DNA from: Clostridiaceae bacterium UBA6110
Lineage (GTDB): Bacteria > Bacillota > Clostridia > Clostridiales > Clostridiaceae
Direction of reading: 5' to 3'
Length of the DNA: 35,432 nt
Assembly: GCA_002428415.1 (NCBI GenBank)
Contig: DIWI01000014.1
Location: 762 to 36,193, forward strand
Shown here: positions 1 through 8,088 of the stretch, one piece after another
Layout: each line of letters starts with the position of its first letter
How positions within the stretch are numbered: the stretch's first letter is position 1
Made by a program: the position numbers and the translations under genes
Notes under the pieces: generated by a model
What the model was told of the DNA's origin: nothing
Databases searched by the model: none
Seen by the model: the letters and a program-made list of their open reading frames with translations, nothing else

Positions 1-1214
1 GCCATCCTGCCGATGTTCCTGACAGTCTCCTCGACATCCGATCCTACAAGGCCTTCGCCCTGGTGGAAGGTCCTTCCTTCCTTGCTCATGTTGATCGCCA
101 TGATCATATTGTCAAGTGCCATGGCTATCTTGGATGCGCAGGAAGGCTTCGCCCCATCGCACACCATCCCCCCGGTGGTTGCGATGGTGTTTGTCACGAT
201 ATTGGATATGGTCTCGTAATCGTAGTCCAGGAGGTAGCCTACACCGCTGCCTGCCGCAGCTGATGCGCTCACTACCCCGCAGAAGGCTGAGAGCTTGCCG
301 ATGTACTTCTTCTGATGTATAGCCATCAGGTTGGATACTATAAGCGCCCTGTACAGCTTATCCATCGGAACTTCCATGGACCTTGCGAACTCAATTACAG
401 GTATTGATACTGTGATTCCCTGGTTACCGCTGCCTGAATTTATGACTACAGGCAGGCTTGAGCCCCCCATCCTTGCATCTGAGCCTGCAGCTGCCCTTGC
501 CTTGCTTCTTGTGCGCGGGTCCTTGGGATCACCGCTTTCCATTATGGTCTTACCTACCTCTGCGCCGTATCTTCTTAAGAGACCCTCATCAGCTATGGCA
601 GAGTTATAGTCGATCTGCCTTTCAAGCACCTGAACCAGGTCCCAGTTCTCGACTAGGTCCACTCTGTCTGCATATTCGATTATGCTTTTAAGGGACAGGC
701 AGGACTTGTCATTATCTTCAGAAGCTTCCTTCACTGCATCGCATTCATAGAGCTTCCTTCCATCCTTCTCAATGCTGTAGAACCTTGTATGGTCGTACTT
801 GATCTCGACCATGGAGCTGCCATCCCCATTCTCAAGCCTTACAGCAAGGTAAAGGTTCTCCTCGTCCTCGACGAGTACTATCCTGACATCCTTCTCCCTC
901 AATATCCTTTTAGCCTCAATCCTGTCCTCGTCGGTGATTCCTTCCAGGACCTGAAGCCCTTTGTTGGAGTCACCACCGCAGATACCAAGCACTGCAGCTG
1001 CGGTTATGCCCTTCATCCCTCCGGAGTTTGGCACTGTGACACCCTTCACGTTCTTCACGATATTTCCGCTGCAGCTTATAAGGACCTTATCAGGCATCCC
1101 TCCCAGGACCTCCTTAGCCTTCGCAGCTGCCAGCGCAATGGCTATCGGTTCAGTGCAGCCAAGCGCAGGAATGAGCTCCTTCATGAGTATCTTCTTGTAG
1201 ATGTCCTCTGTCAT
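1..1214 (-). CDS. L-cysteine desulfidase family protein (UPF0597/YhaM-like), 3' end cut by window
   Basis: Reading down from ATG at 1214 gives 404 codons with no stop before the left edge, so the C-terminus (roughly 20 residues by comparison with the family) lies outside. The N-terminal LGCTEP signature (Cys about residue 20) and the later NSGSGNQG, FCGVVSA and MVCDGAKPSC segments are those of the oxygen-sensitive [4Fe-4S] L-cysteine desulfidase family, which splits L-cysteine into pyruvate, ammonia and sulfide in the cytoplasm. It is the last visible gene of the operon that starts near 10021. An AAAGGAAG ribosome site precedes the start, and it follows the regulator stop (1239) by 24 bp. The enzyme is expected to be cytoplasmic. 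The substrate is inferred from the family; a related serine-type or D-amino-acid substrate is possible. Confidence 0.88.
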   Translation of the reverse strand, partial: MTEDIYKKILMKELIPALGCTEPIAIALAAAKAKEVLGGMPDKVLISCSGNIVKNVKGVTVPNSGGMKGITAAAVLGICGGDSNKGLQVLEGITDEDRIEAKRILREKDVRIVLVEDEENLYLAVRLENGDGSSMVEIKYDHTRFYSIEKDGRKLYECDAVKEASEDNDKSCLSLKSIIEYADRVDLVENWDLVQVLERQIDYNSAIADEGLLRRYGAEVGKTIMESGDPKDPRTRSKARAAAGSDARMGGSSLPVVINSGSGNQGITVSIPVIEFARSMEVPMDKLYRALIVSNLMAIHQKKYIGKLSAFCGVVSASAAAGSGVGYLLDYDYETISNIVTNTIATTGGMVCDGAKPSCASKIAMALDNMIMAINMSKEGRTFHQGEGLVGSDVEETVRNIGRM

Positions 1215-1238
1215 GCCAGTCACTTCCTTTCCGCCTGT

Positions 1239-2939
1239 CTACTGTAGCCCCTGCTTCTTCAGCTTCCTATAGAGGGTCGCCCGGCTGATGCCCATCTTCT
1301 CGGCGATTGCCTCCTTGCTCATCTTGTCTGCCACCATCTGTCTGAGCAGCTGCTCCTCGATGACCTCAAGGTTGCAGCTCTTCTCTTCATCCCTGAAGAA
1401 ACCGAAGGACATGATGTCATTCTCCTCGATCGTTTTGCCCTCGGCATTGAATATTATTGTCTCAAGTGCCTTGTCAAGCTCGCTGAAGTTTCCAGGCCAG
1501 GTGTGTCCAGCAAGTATTTCAAGTGCCTCCTTCGAGAACTTCAGCTCGCTCTTTCCATGCCTTATGGCAAGCTCTCTTATCCTTCCTTCTATGATGAAGG
1601 GAAGGTCCTTCTTTCTCACCCTGAGCGGCGGTATCTCCAGAGCATTCTCCATGAGCCTGTAATGAAGCTCGTCGTTGAACATCCTCTTTACTGAAAGCTC
1701 CCTGAGGTCCTTTGACGTGTGCATAATGAACCTGATGTCAGTGGCCTCATGCTCGACCTGGTTCCTGGGGTTCTTCCTGTACTTGATGACATCAAGTATG
1801 TCCTTCTGGAGGTAAAGCGGGCACTCTTCAATGTTCATCATCAGCACCGTACCCTGGTTTGCGAGGTTAAGGGCCCCCAGGAGGGGATTCCTGTCCGTTC
1901 CGAAAAGCTCGTTCTCAAGGTCGGTGTATGTCTTTCCGGTGCAGTCCATCCTGACAAACCTTTCCTTGGACCTGTCGGAGAAATTATGGATCGACCTTGC
2001 TATCTCCATTACCTCAAGCCCGTCCTCGCTGCCTATGAGCACGTTACAGCCGTCAATGGCATATTCCTTTGCCTTTTCAATTGTCTCAATCATGCACGGG
2101 TCACTTGACCTTAGCTTGTCAAAGCTCAGCGACTTGTACCTGTCCATGACCGAAGAATAGCTCCAGTGGCTGTCCCTGAGGCTCTTGAAGGAAAGGAGGG
2201 TTCCCTCCTTCGCTCCGTTAACCACAACATTCTTCTTCGACACTATGCCTCTGAAGCTCTGCCCCTTATCCTCAAGGAAGAGGCTCTTCACGATCTTGTC
2301 CTTAGGCGACAGGATCATGTTGCTGATGGTGCTGTTCCTGAATATGTCCTCTGCGTTCCTCCCGAGGATATCCTCTTCAATATTGAAGTACTTTAGGAAC
2401 TGGTCATTGCAGAATGAGACCTCGTTCCTTCCGTCAAGGGAGAGCAGACCCTCCTCGATAGTGTTGATTATCGTCTCCCGCTCGCTCTTGGTCTTCTCAA
2501 GCAGCGCATAGTCCTCCATGTTCTTAAGCCTGAAGGATAGGAGGTCAGCCATGCTTTCAAGGAAGTCAATTGCGGGTCCGACCTTCTCGAAGATTGCAGT
2601 CTTCATGTTCTTCGGGACAAGCAGCGCGACAGCACCAACCGGTCTCTCATTGTACATTATGGGAACTGATATCATCCCCTGTATCTTGCACTGCGAGCTG
2701 TCCACGCAATTTTTGCAAATGGGATACTTCCTGTTGTCCTCTATGATCAGCACCTTCCCGGTAGTCAGCACCTCGCCGATGACGGAGGTACGTGTCACCG
2801 GCAACTGGTTGCTGACATTCCTTGAGGTATAGGCGATCTTGTTGTACTCGCTGTCGATTATGATCACGTCAATATCCAGTATCGTCGAGATCGCCCGGGA
2901 GTATTTGTTAGCAATGTCCTTGATGTGGAGAAGGTTCAA
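1239..2939 (-). CDS. DhaR-like GAF/PAS/AAA+/Fis-HTH transcriptional regulator with degenerate AAA+ domain
   Basis: An N-terminal GAF-like sensor (about residues 20-145, with a CKNC and a third Cys six residues on) is followed by a PAS segment (about 155-235), an AAA+ region of the sigma-54 activator family (about 275-510) and a Fis-type helix-turn-helix ending SRATLYRKLKKQGLQ. The AAA+ core is broken. The Walker A position reads GSEDGLEV with no GK[TS], the Walker B position reads VLMMNIEE without Asp, and ELFG runs into ALNLANQGT with no GAFTGA loop. Classical sigma-54 remodelling is therefore unlikely. Adjacent dhaKL suggests a DhaR-type role. I favour the TTG at 2939 (AAAGGA nine bases upstream), which starts just after the dhaL stop. 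An in-frame ATG at 2996, preceded by GGAG, would overlap dhaL by 52 bp. Confidence 0.85.
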   Translation of the reverse strand: MNLLHIKDIANKYSRAISTILDIDVIIIDSEYNKIAYTSRNVSNQLPVTRTSVIGEVLTTGKVLIIEDNRKYPICKNCVDSSQCKIQGMISVPIMYNERPVGAVALLVPKNMKTAIFEKVGPAIDFLESMADLLSFRLKNMEDYALLEKTKSERETIINTIEEGLLSLDGRNEVSFCNDQFLKYFNIEEDILGRNAEDIFRNSTISNMILSPKDKIVKSLFLEDKGQSFRGIVSKKNVVVNGAKEGTLLSFKSLRDSHWSYSSVMDRYKSLSFDKLRSSDPCMIETIEKAKEYAIDGCNVLIGSEDGLEVMEIARSIHNFSDRSKERFVRMDCTGKTYTDLENELFGTDRNPLLGALNLANQGTVLMMNIEECPLYLQKDILDVIKYRKNPRNQVEHEATDIRFIMHTSKDLRELSVKRMFNDELHYRLMENALEIPPLRVRKKDLPFIIEGRIRELAIRHGKSELKFSKEALEILAGHTWPGNFSELDKALETIIFNAEGKTIEENDIMSFGFFRDEEKSCNLEVIEEQLLRQMVADKMSKEAIAEKMGISRATLYRKLKKQGLQ

Positions 2940-2944
2940 ATAAA

Positions 2945-3586
2945 TCAGTCCTTTCCAGGTTTCATGCAATCTGCCAGAAGCTCCAGCTGATAGCACATGG
3001 TTACAGCTCCGGGATCAAGGCACCCTACACCCTTGTTGGTCTGATAGGTGGCCCTTCCCTTTACGGCCTCCATGCCTTTAGTAGCTTCCATCCCTTCCAC
3101 GGCTCCTATCTTCATCTCTGAAAGGACCGAAGCATCATCCATTCCCGCTTCCATACCAGCCTTCATCCTTAATATCGCCGTATACAGAGGGTCTATCATG
3201 GTCTTGAATCCGGGCTTTGCATTCCCTCTCTCCATGATTGCAGTGAGCTTCGCCTCAAGTATGGTGTGAAGCAGAGGCACATCTATGACCTCCTTCTCCC
3301 CTATTGCCTGTGACGCCTTTATGTAGGCACTGCCGTACAGCACACCTGAAGAGCCTCCGACCGTTGACATTATGAGCATTCCTATCTTCTTGAACATATC
3401 CTTAAGGCTAAGTGCCTCAAGAGCCTCGCGGCTTGTAACAAGCTTCTGGAATCCCATGTTCATGTTCACCCAGTGGTCCCCGTCACCTGTTGCGGCATCA
3501 AGGTCAGTCACGTAGTCCCTGTTCTCTTCGAGCTTTTTGGTCACCTTCTCCAGGTAGTCGAGGTAATCCTTATTTGTCATTCCCAT
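2945..3586 (-). CDS. dhaL: dihydroxyacetone kinase subunit DhaL (nucleotide-binding)
   Basis: This is a 213-residue protein, the usual size for DhaL. The N-terminal segment DAATGDGDHWVNMNMGF carries the three Mg/nucleotide-binding aspartates, and GGSSGVLYGSAY matches the second nucleotide-binding loop of the all-helical DhaL fold. With DhaK it would transfer phosphate to dihydroxyacetone or a related short keto compound in the cytoplasm. In PTS-type systems DhaL keeps a bound ADP that DhaM re-phosphorylates. No dhaM is visible here, so the phosphate source is open: a distant DhaM, or direct use of ATP. The gene starts 2 bp after the dhaK stop, so the two are probably translationally coupled. 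The function on DHA itself is inferred. Confidence 0.92.
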   Translation of the reverse strand: MGMTNKDYLDYLEKVTKKLEENRDYVTDLDAATGDGDHWVNMNMGFQKLVTSREALEALSLKDMFKKIGMLIMSTVGGSSGVLYGSAYIKASQAIGEKEVIDVPLLHTILEAKLTAIMERGNAKPGFKTMIDPLYTAILRMKAGMEAGMDDASVLSEMKIGAVEGMEATKGMEAVKGRATYQTNKGVGCLDPGAVTMCYQLELLADCMKPGKD

Positions 3587-3588
3587 AT

Positions 3589-4572
3589 CTACACCTTAAG
3601 CGCCGGAGTGTTGCATGGCGCATCCAGCAGCTCCTTCAGTTCATCATCAAGGTCCATGAGAGTCAGGGAGCAGCCCGACATCTCAAGGGAAGTCATAAAG
3701 TTGCCAACAAGCGTCCTGTGCACCCTTATACCCTTCTCAGAAAGGATCCTCTCCACCTCATTGTTAAGGATGTAGAGCTCCATGAGAGGAGTTCCTCCAA
3801 GGCCGTTGACCATGAGGGCAACCTCCTTGCCAGAATAGTCATAGTCAGCAAGGATCTTTTCAAGGAGTACCGAAGCAAGCTCCTTTGCAGAAAGAATATG
3901 GCTCCTGTTGACTCCGGGCTCACCGTGTATGCCCATGCCTATCTCTACTTCGTCGTCAGCAAGCATGAATCCAGGCTTTCCAACTCCAGGCAGAGTACAT
4001 GGAGTCATTGCCATGCCCATGGACCTGATCCTTGAGATGGCCTTCTCAGCTGCTGCCTTTACCTCAGGAAGGGTACCGCCCGCTTCAGCTTTCGCTCCAG
4101 CGATCTTGTGTACAAATACTGTTCCTGCTATTCCCCTTCTTCCAGTCGAATATGTGCTGTCAGGGACAGCAACGTCATCCCTTACAACTACGCTGTCGAC
4201 CTCGATTCCGTCCATCATGGCAAGGTCCTTAGCCATCTCGAAGTTCATGATGTCGCCTGAGTAGTTCTTGATGACAAGGAGCACTCCCTTACCGGAATTT
4301 GCTTCCTCGATCCCCTTCAGTATCCTGTCAGGTGAAGGTGAAGCGAATACGTTGCCCGCAACAGCCGAATCAAGCATCCCCTTCCCTACATAGCCTGCAT
4401 GCGATGGCTCGTGACCGCTTCCGCCTCCGGAAACAATTCCCACCTTGTCTGACTTTTCTCTTCTTGTGATCACCTCAAGCTCCCTTACGTACATAAGGTC
4501 CTTGTGCGCCTTCTCCATGCCCTCGAGCATTTCAGAAACTACCTTGTCCGGACTGTTTATTATCTTCTTCAT
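3589..4572 (-). CDS. dhaK: dihydroxyacetone kinase subunit DhaK (substrate-binding)
   Basis: The 327-residue product starts MKKIINSPDKVV after a GGGGGTG ribosome site; an upstream ATG at 4608 would run into livF and is rejected. GGGSGHEPSHAGYVGKGMLD, NYSGDIMNFEMA and GMGIHGEPG carry the conserved histidines and aspartate. The last His forms the covalent hemiaminal with the carbonyl substrate in studied DhaK proteins. It is followed directly by dhaL and lies 13 bp after livF. Its place inside a liv-type transport operon, rather than a glycerol or PTS operon, is unusual and hints that the natural substrate may be a different short-chain carbonyl compound. Confidence 0.93.
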   Translation of the reverse strand: MKKIINSPDKVVSEMLEGMEKAHKDLMYVRELEVITRREKSDKVGIVSGGGSGHEPSHAGYVGKGMLDSAVAGNVFASPSPDRILKGIEEANSGKGVLLVIKNYSGDIMNFEMAKDLAMMDGIEVDSVVVRDDVAVPDSTYSTGRRGIAGTVFVHKIAGAKAEAGGTLPEVKAAAEKAISRIRSMGMAMTPCTLPGVGKPGFMLADDEVEIGMGIHGEPGVNRSHILSAKELASVLLEKILADYDYSGKEVALMVNGLGGTPLMELYILNNEVERILSEKGIRVHRTLVGNFMTSLEMSGCSLTLMDLDDELKELLDAPCNTPALKV

Positions 4573-4585
4573 TCTGCACCCCCGT

Positions 4586-5302
4586 TTAAAATTCTTCCAC
4601 CTGTCCAAGATAAGCCCGCCTTACGGCTTCATTGGTCGCAAGGGCTTTGGCCTCGTCTGTCAGTATCACCTTGCCCGTCTCAAGCACATATCCCCTGTGC
4701 GCTATGGAGAGAGCCATGTTAGCGTTCTGCTCAACCAGCAGTATAGTCGTCCCCTGCTTGTTTATTGAAACAATCAGGTCAAAAATCATCATGACAAGCT
4801 TTGGAGCAAGCCCTAAGGACGGCTCATCCAGCATAAGGAGCTGAGGCTCCGCCATGAGAGACCTTCCTATCGCAAGCATCTGCTGCTCACCGCCTGAAAG
4901 TGTTCCTGCAGTCTGCTTCTTCCTTTCCGAAAGCCTCGGGAAAAGGTCGTAGACCCTGTCATAGGAATTCTTCACAGCTGCCTTGTCTTTCCTCGTGAAC
5001 GCGCCAAGTGAAAGGTTCTCCTCAACGGTTAGTGCCGGGAACACCTCCCTGCCCTCCGGCGAAAGGCTGATGCCCATCCTGACTATCTCAGAAGGCGGCT
5101 TCCCCGCGATGTTAACCCCATTGAAGGTTATCTCACCTCTTGTAGGTTTAAGGAGTCCTGTCACAGTGCTTAGTGTTGTGCTCTTTCCCGCACCATTGCT
5201 TCCTATGAGAGTCACTATCTCACCCTGTTTTACCTCAAGGTCCACTCCCTTTAGGGCATGGATGTTGCCGTAGTGCGTGTTAAGATTCCTTACTGTCAGC
5301 AT
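4586..5302 (-). CDS. livF: branched-chain amino acid-type ABC transporter ATPase LivF
   Basis: The 238-residue ATPase has Walker A GSNGAGKST, signature LSGGEQQM, Walker B LLMLDEP and the switch His region LLVEQNANMA, which is typical of LivF. The start MLTVRN follows AAGGAGG by seven bases. Earlier in-frame ATGs lie in or before the ribosome site. It overlaps the end of livG by 23 bp. With LivG it would drive the LivHM channel fed by LivK. The family also moves amides, urea and short peptides, so the substrate cannot be read from the sequence. Confidence 0.94.
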   Translation of the reverse strand: MLTVRNLNTHYGNIHALKGVDLEVKQGEIVTLIGSNGAGKSTTLSTVTGLLKPTRGEITFNGVNIAGKPPSEIVRMGISLSPEGREVFPALTVEENLSLGAFTRKDKAAVKNSYDRVYDLFPRLSERKKQTAGTLSGGEQQMLAIGRSLMAEPQLLMLDEPSLGLAPKLVMMIFDLIVSINKQGTTILLVEQNANMALSIAHRGYVLETGKVILTDEAKALATNEAVRRAYLGQVEEF

Positions 5303-6065
5303 TTTCATCCCTCCTTCCAAGGTAGGCCTCGATGACCCTCGGATTCTTCGCGATATCCTTCGGAAGACCTTCAGCTATCTTCTTACCGTAATCCAGTACA
5401 TATATCTTGTCAGATATGTTCATTACAAGGCTCATGTCGTGCTCAATGAGTATTACAGTATGCCCGTCAGCTTTCAGCTTCCTTATGTACTCAAGGAGCT
5501 CGTCTGTCTCCTGCGGGTTCATGCCGGCAGCAGGCTCATCTAAAAGCAGGACGCTTGCCCCGGTGGCAATGGCCCTTGCTATCTCAAGCCTCCTCTGGTC
5601 ACCATAGGGAAGGTTCGTCGCATAGCTGTGCATCTTGTCCTTAAGCTTTATGGAATCAAGAAGTCTTATTGCTTCCCTGTGCTTATCAGCTTCTGCTGCC
5701 CTGAATTTTCTTGTCCTTAAGACCGCATCCAGAAAGCTGTAGCTTGTATTGACATGCATGCCAAGGAGCACGTTCTCTATGACCCTCATGTCTCCGAAAA
5801 GCCTTACGTTCTGGAAGGTCCTTGCCATTCCGGCCTTTACGATATCCTGCGGCAGCATGCCGCTTATGGTCTTTCCACCAAGGCTTATTTCACCCTCAGT
5901 TACCTTGTACACGCCTGTAAGCATGTTGAAGAGCGTGGTCTTACCTGCACCGTTAGGTCCTATTATGCTTACTATCTCACCCTTTTCAGCGGAGATGCTT
6001 ACCTGGTCCACAGCTACAAGGCCGCCGAACCGCATCGAAATGTCCTTGACCTCTAGATATGCCAT
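5280..6065 (-). CDS. livG: branched-chain amino acid-type ABC transporter ATPase LivG
   Basis: The 261-residue protein has Walker A GPNGAGKTTLFN, the LivG-specific MARTFQNVRLF Q-loop, and LLLDEPAAGMNP with the IEHDMSLVM switch. The signature region reads LPYGDQRRLEIARA, the degenerate LivG form of LSGGQ. The N-terminal 13 bp overlap the end of livM, so the two are probably translationally coupled; the ribosome site AAAGGAG lies 11 bases upstream. It is the second ATPase of the importer. Confidence 0.94.
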   Translation of the reverse strand: MAYLEVKDISMRFGGLVAVDQVSISAEKGEIVSIIGPNGAGKTTLFNMLTGVYKVTEGEISLGGKTISGMLPQDIVKAGMARTFQNVRLFGDMRVIENVLLGMHVNTSYSFLDAVLRTRKFRAAEADKHREAIRLLDSIKLKDKMHSYATNLPYGDQRRLEIARAIATGASVLLLDEPAAGMNPQETDELLEYIRKLKADGHTVILIEHDMSLVMNISDKIYVLDYGKKIAEGLPKDIAKNPRVIEAYLGRRDENADSKES

Positions 6066-7120
6066 CCCGCATTCATCTCCTTTACCCGTTGTTCCTTGCT
6101 GTCAAAAACTTCCTCAGTCACTCCCTTAGGCAATTTGTAGGGAGTCTTCTTCTGACCTCCAAGTATCCCCTGCGGCCTGAACCTCATAGTCAGGACCAGG
6201 ACGATACCATATACGACGAACCTGTATTCCTGCAGGAACCTCATGACCTCCGGAAAGGAAATGAGAAGTGCCGACCCGACGAACATTCCCTTTATCGTAC
6301 CCATGCCGCCGAGTATGACTATGCTTAGTATCAGAATGGAGGTGTCAAAGGTAAAGGTATTGGGATCGATAAACCTGATCATATGTGCATAGAAAGCACC
6401 TGCAAGCCCTGCAAAGAACGCCCCTATAACGAATACCAGCACCTTGTAGTAGGTGGTCTTTACTCCCATCATGGTAGCAGCCAGCTCGTCATCCCTGATG
6501 GACATGAGTGCTCTTCCTACTTTGGAGTTCACTATGTTGGATATTACTACTGTGGTAATTGCGAGGAAAACCAGCATCAGGTAGTAGAGGCCGTTGTTCC
6601 CTACAATGAGGTCGACTCCCAGTATGCTTGGCCTCGGTATCCTGGAGATACCAAGCGGACCGTTGGTGACCTTCTCCCAGTTAAGGAGAACCATCCTTAC
6701 AAACTCAGAGAACCCAAGTGTCGTGATCGCAAGGTATGTGCCTGAAAGCCTCAGCGTCGGCAGTCCCAGTGCAAGACCCATGAGAGCCGCAAATACTGCT
6801 GCTATTGGAGCTGTTATGAAGAAGCTCCAGCCTGTCTGTATGCTTACTATGGCTGAGGTGTATGCGCCAATAGCATAGAATGCTGCATGCCCCAGGGATG
6901 TCTGTCCGGCGTAGCCGGTTATGAGCCCCAGTGACTGGGCAAGTATCGCATATACCCCGATCATTATGACTATCCTCATGACATACTGCGACCCCACTAT
7001 GAAAGGAAGCAGCAGGACAACAAGTGCAAGAGCCAGGTTTGAAATCAGCCTGTATCTTGAATAGAATGTGCTTATCTTTTCTGTGAGGCCTTTAAGCCCC
7101 ATTCCAATCTTCTCTATCAT
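6053..7120 (-). CDS. livM: branched-chain amino acid-type ABC transporter permease LivM
   Basis: The 355-residue polytopic protein has a short cytoplasmic N-terminus, about nine to ten hydrophobic segments, and the conserved stretches GYAGQTSLGHAAFYAIGAY and LPTLRLSGTYLAITTLGF of LivM. The cytoplasmic coupling region is near MSIRDDELAA. It starts 1 bp after livH ends, behind AAGGTG. It forms the heteromeric channel with LivH in the cytoplasmic membrane. Confidence 0.94.
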   Translation of the reverse strand: MIEKIGMGLKGLTEKISTFYSRYRLISNLALALVVLLLPFIVGSQYVMRIVIMIGVYAILAQSLGLITGYAGQTSLGHAAFYAIGAYTSAIVSIQTGWSFFITAPIAAVFAALMGLALGLPTLRLSGTYLAITTLGFSEFVRMVLLNWEKVTNGPLGISRIPRPSILGVDLIVGNNGLYYLMLVFLAITTVVISNIVNSKVGRALMSIRDDELAATMMGVKTTYYKVLVFVIGAFFAGLAGAFYAHMIRFIDPNTFTFDTSILILSIVILGGMGTIKGMFVGSALLISFPEVMRFLQEYRFVVYGIVLVLTMRFRPQGILGGQKKTPYKLPKGVTEEVFDSKEQRVKEMNAGWHI

Positions 7121-7121
7121 G

Positions 7122-7997
7122 CTACACCTTCGTTATTCCCTTCTTGCCGAACAAGCCGTTAGGCCTCACAAGAAGGACAAGTATAAGGATCACGAATGCT
7201 ACCGCATCCCTGTAGCTTCCGCCCAGGTAGGTTGCCGCGAAGCTTTCTGATATACCTACAACGACTCCGCCGAATATTGATCCATAAAGGACTCCTATTC
7301 CACCAAGTACCGCTGCAGAGAATGCCTTCATTCCCGCCATGAAGCCCATGCCTGCATATACCATCTGGTAGTATCCGCTGATAAGCGAACCTGCAATTGC
7401 AGCTGATGCACCGCCCAGGAAGAACGTGAAGGTTATTACCTTGTTGACGTCTATTCCCATGAGATGTGCCGCCTTCTGGTTCTGTTCAACCGCCCTCATT
7501 GCAAGTCCCACCTTGGTGAACCTTATGATGTAGGTAAGGACTGACAGAAGGACAAGTGACACCAGGAATATGAACAGCTGTGTGGTCCCTATCTGGGAGC
7601 CAAGTATGTTCACTGTGCCATAGTCGAAAAGCTTCGGGAAGAACTTTGTCTGGCTTCCAAAACTTATCATTAGAAGGTTTTGGATGATGTATGAGATTCC
7701 AATCGTAGTAATAAGTGCCGCTATGGGCTTTGACTTCTTTGACCGGAGCGGCTGCAGCGCCGACTTGTCTATAAGAACTCCCAGTACTCCTGTGAGTATT
7801 ACGCTCAAGGCTATTGCAGGGATGATCCCTAAGTTCATGGATATGAATAGGAGTGCGAAATGCGCTCCGAAGGCATATACGGAGCCATGCGAGAAATTCA
7901 CAAGCCTCAGTATGCCAAATACTAAAGAGTAGCCGACGGCGATTAGCGCGTAGACCATTCCTAAAGTGATGCCGTTGATTAGCTGCTCTAAGAACAT
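7122..7997 (-). CDS. livH: branched-chain amino acid-type ABC transporter permease LivH
   Basis: The 291-residue membrane protein opens MFLEQLINGITLGMVYALIAVGYSLVFG and has the RLVNFSHG motif typical of LivH. The MRAVEQNQKAAHLMGID coupling loop is also present. The start follows AGGGGGAAAAGAT. It is separated from livK by 91 bp that contain the stem-loop at 8038-8080, so its expression may be lower than that of livK. Confidence 0.94.
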   Translation of the reverse strand: MFLEQLINGITLGMVYALIAVGYSLVFGILRLVNFSHGSVYAFGAHFALLFISMNLGIIPAIALSVILTGVLGVLIDKSALQPLRSKKSKPIAALITTIGISYIIQNLLMISFGSQTKFFPKLFDYGTVNILGSQIGTTQLFIFLVSLVLLSVLTYIIRFTKVGLAMRAVEQNQKAAHLMGIDVNKVITFTFFLGGASAAIAGSLISGYYQMVYAGMGFMAGMKAFSAAVLGGIGVLYGSIFGGVVVGISESFAATYLGGSYRDAVAFVILILVLLVRPNGLFGKKGITKV

Positions 7998-8037
7998 ATC
8001 TTTTCCCCCTGTCGAGAACCTCTTTGTTTAAACCAAT

Positions 8038-8080
8038 GAAGCCGGCAATAAGTTATTTCTTTAGCTCCATTGCCGGCTTC
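8038..8080 (-). terminator. intercistronic stem-loop after livK (attenuator or mRNA stabiliser)
   Basis: There is a perfect 12-bp inverted repeat (GAAGCCGGCAAT / ATTGCCGGCTTC) with a 19-nt loop, 8 bp past the livK stop. On the transcribed minus strand it is followed by ATTGGTTTAAAC, with no U-tract, so it is unlikely to be a full terminator. A 3'-end stabiliser or partial terminator that raises the ratio of binding protein to permease is the usual reading in such operons; that role is inferred. Confidence 0.7.
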
Positions 8081-8088
8081 ACAAACTG

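Noticed and set aside
331..609. Plus-strand open frames across 1-9800
   Set aside because: They are mirror frames of well-supported minus-strand genes, with no ribosome sites and no recognisable domains.
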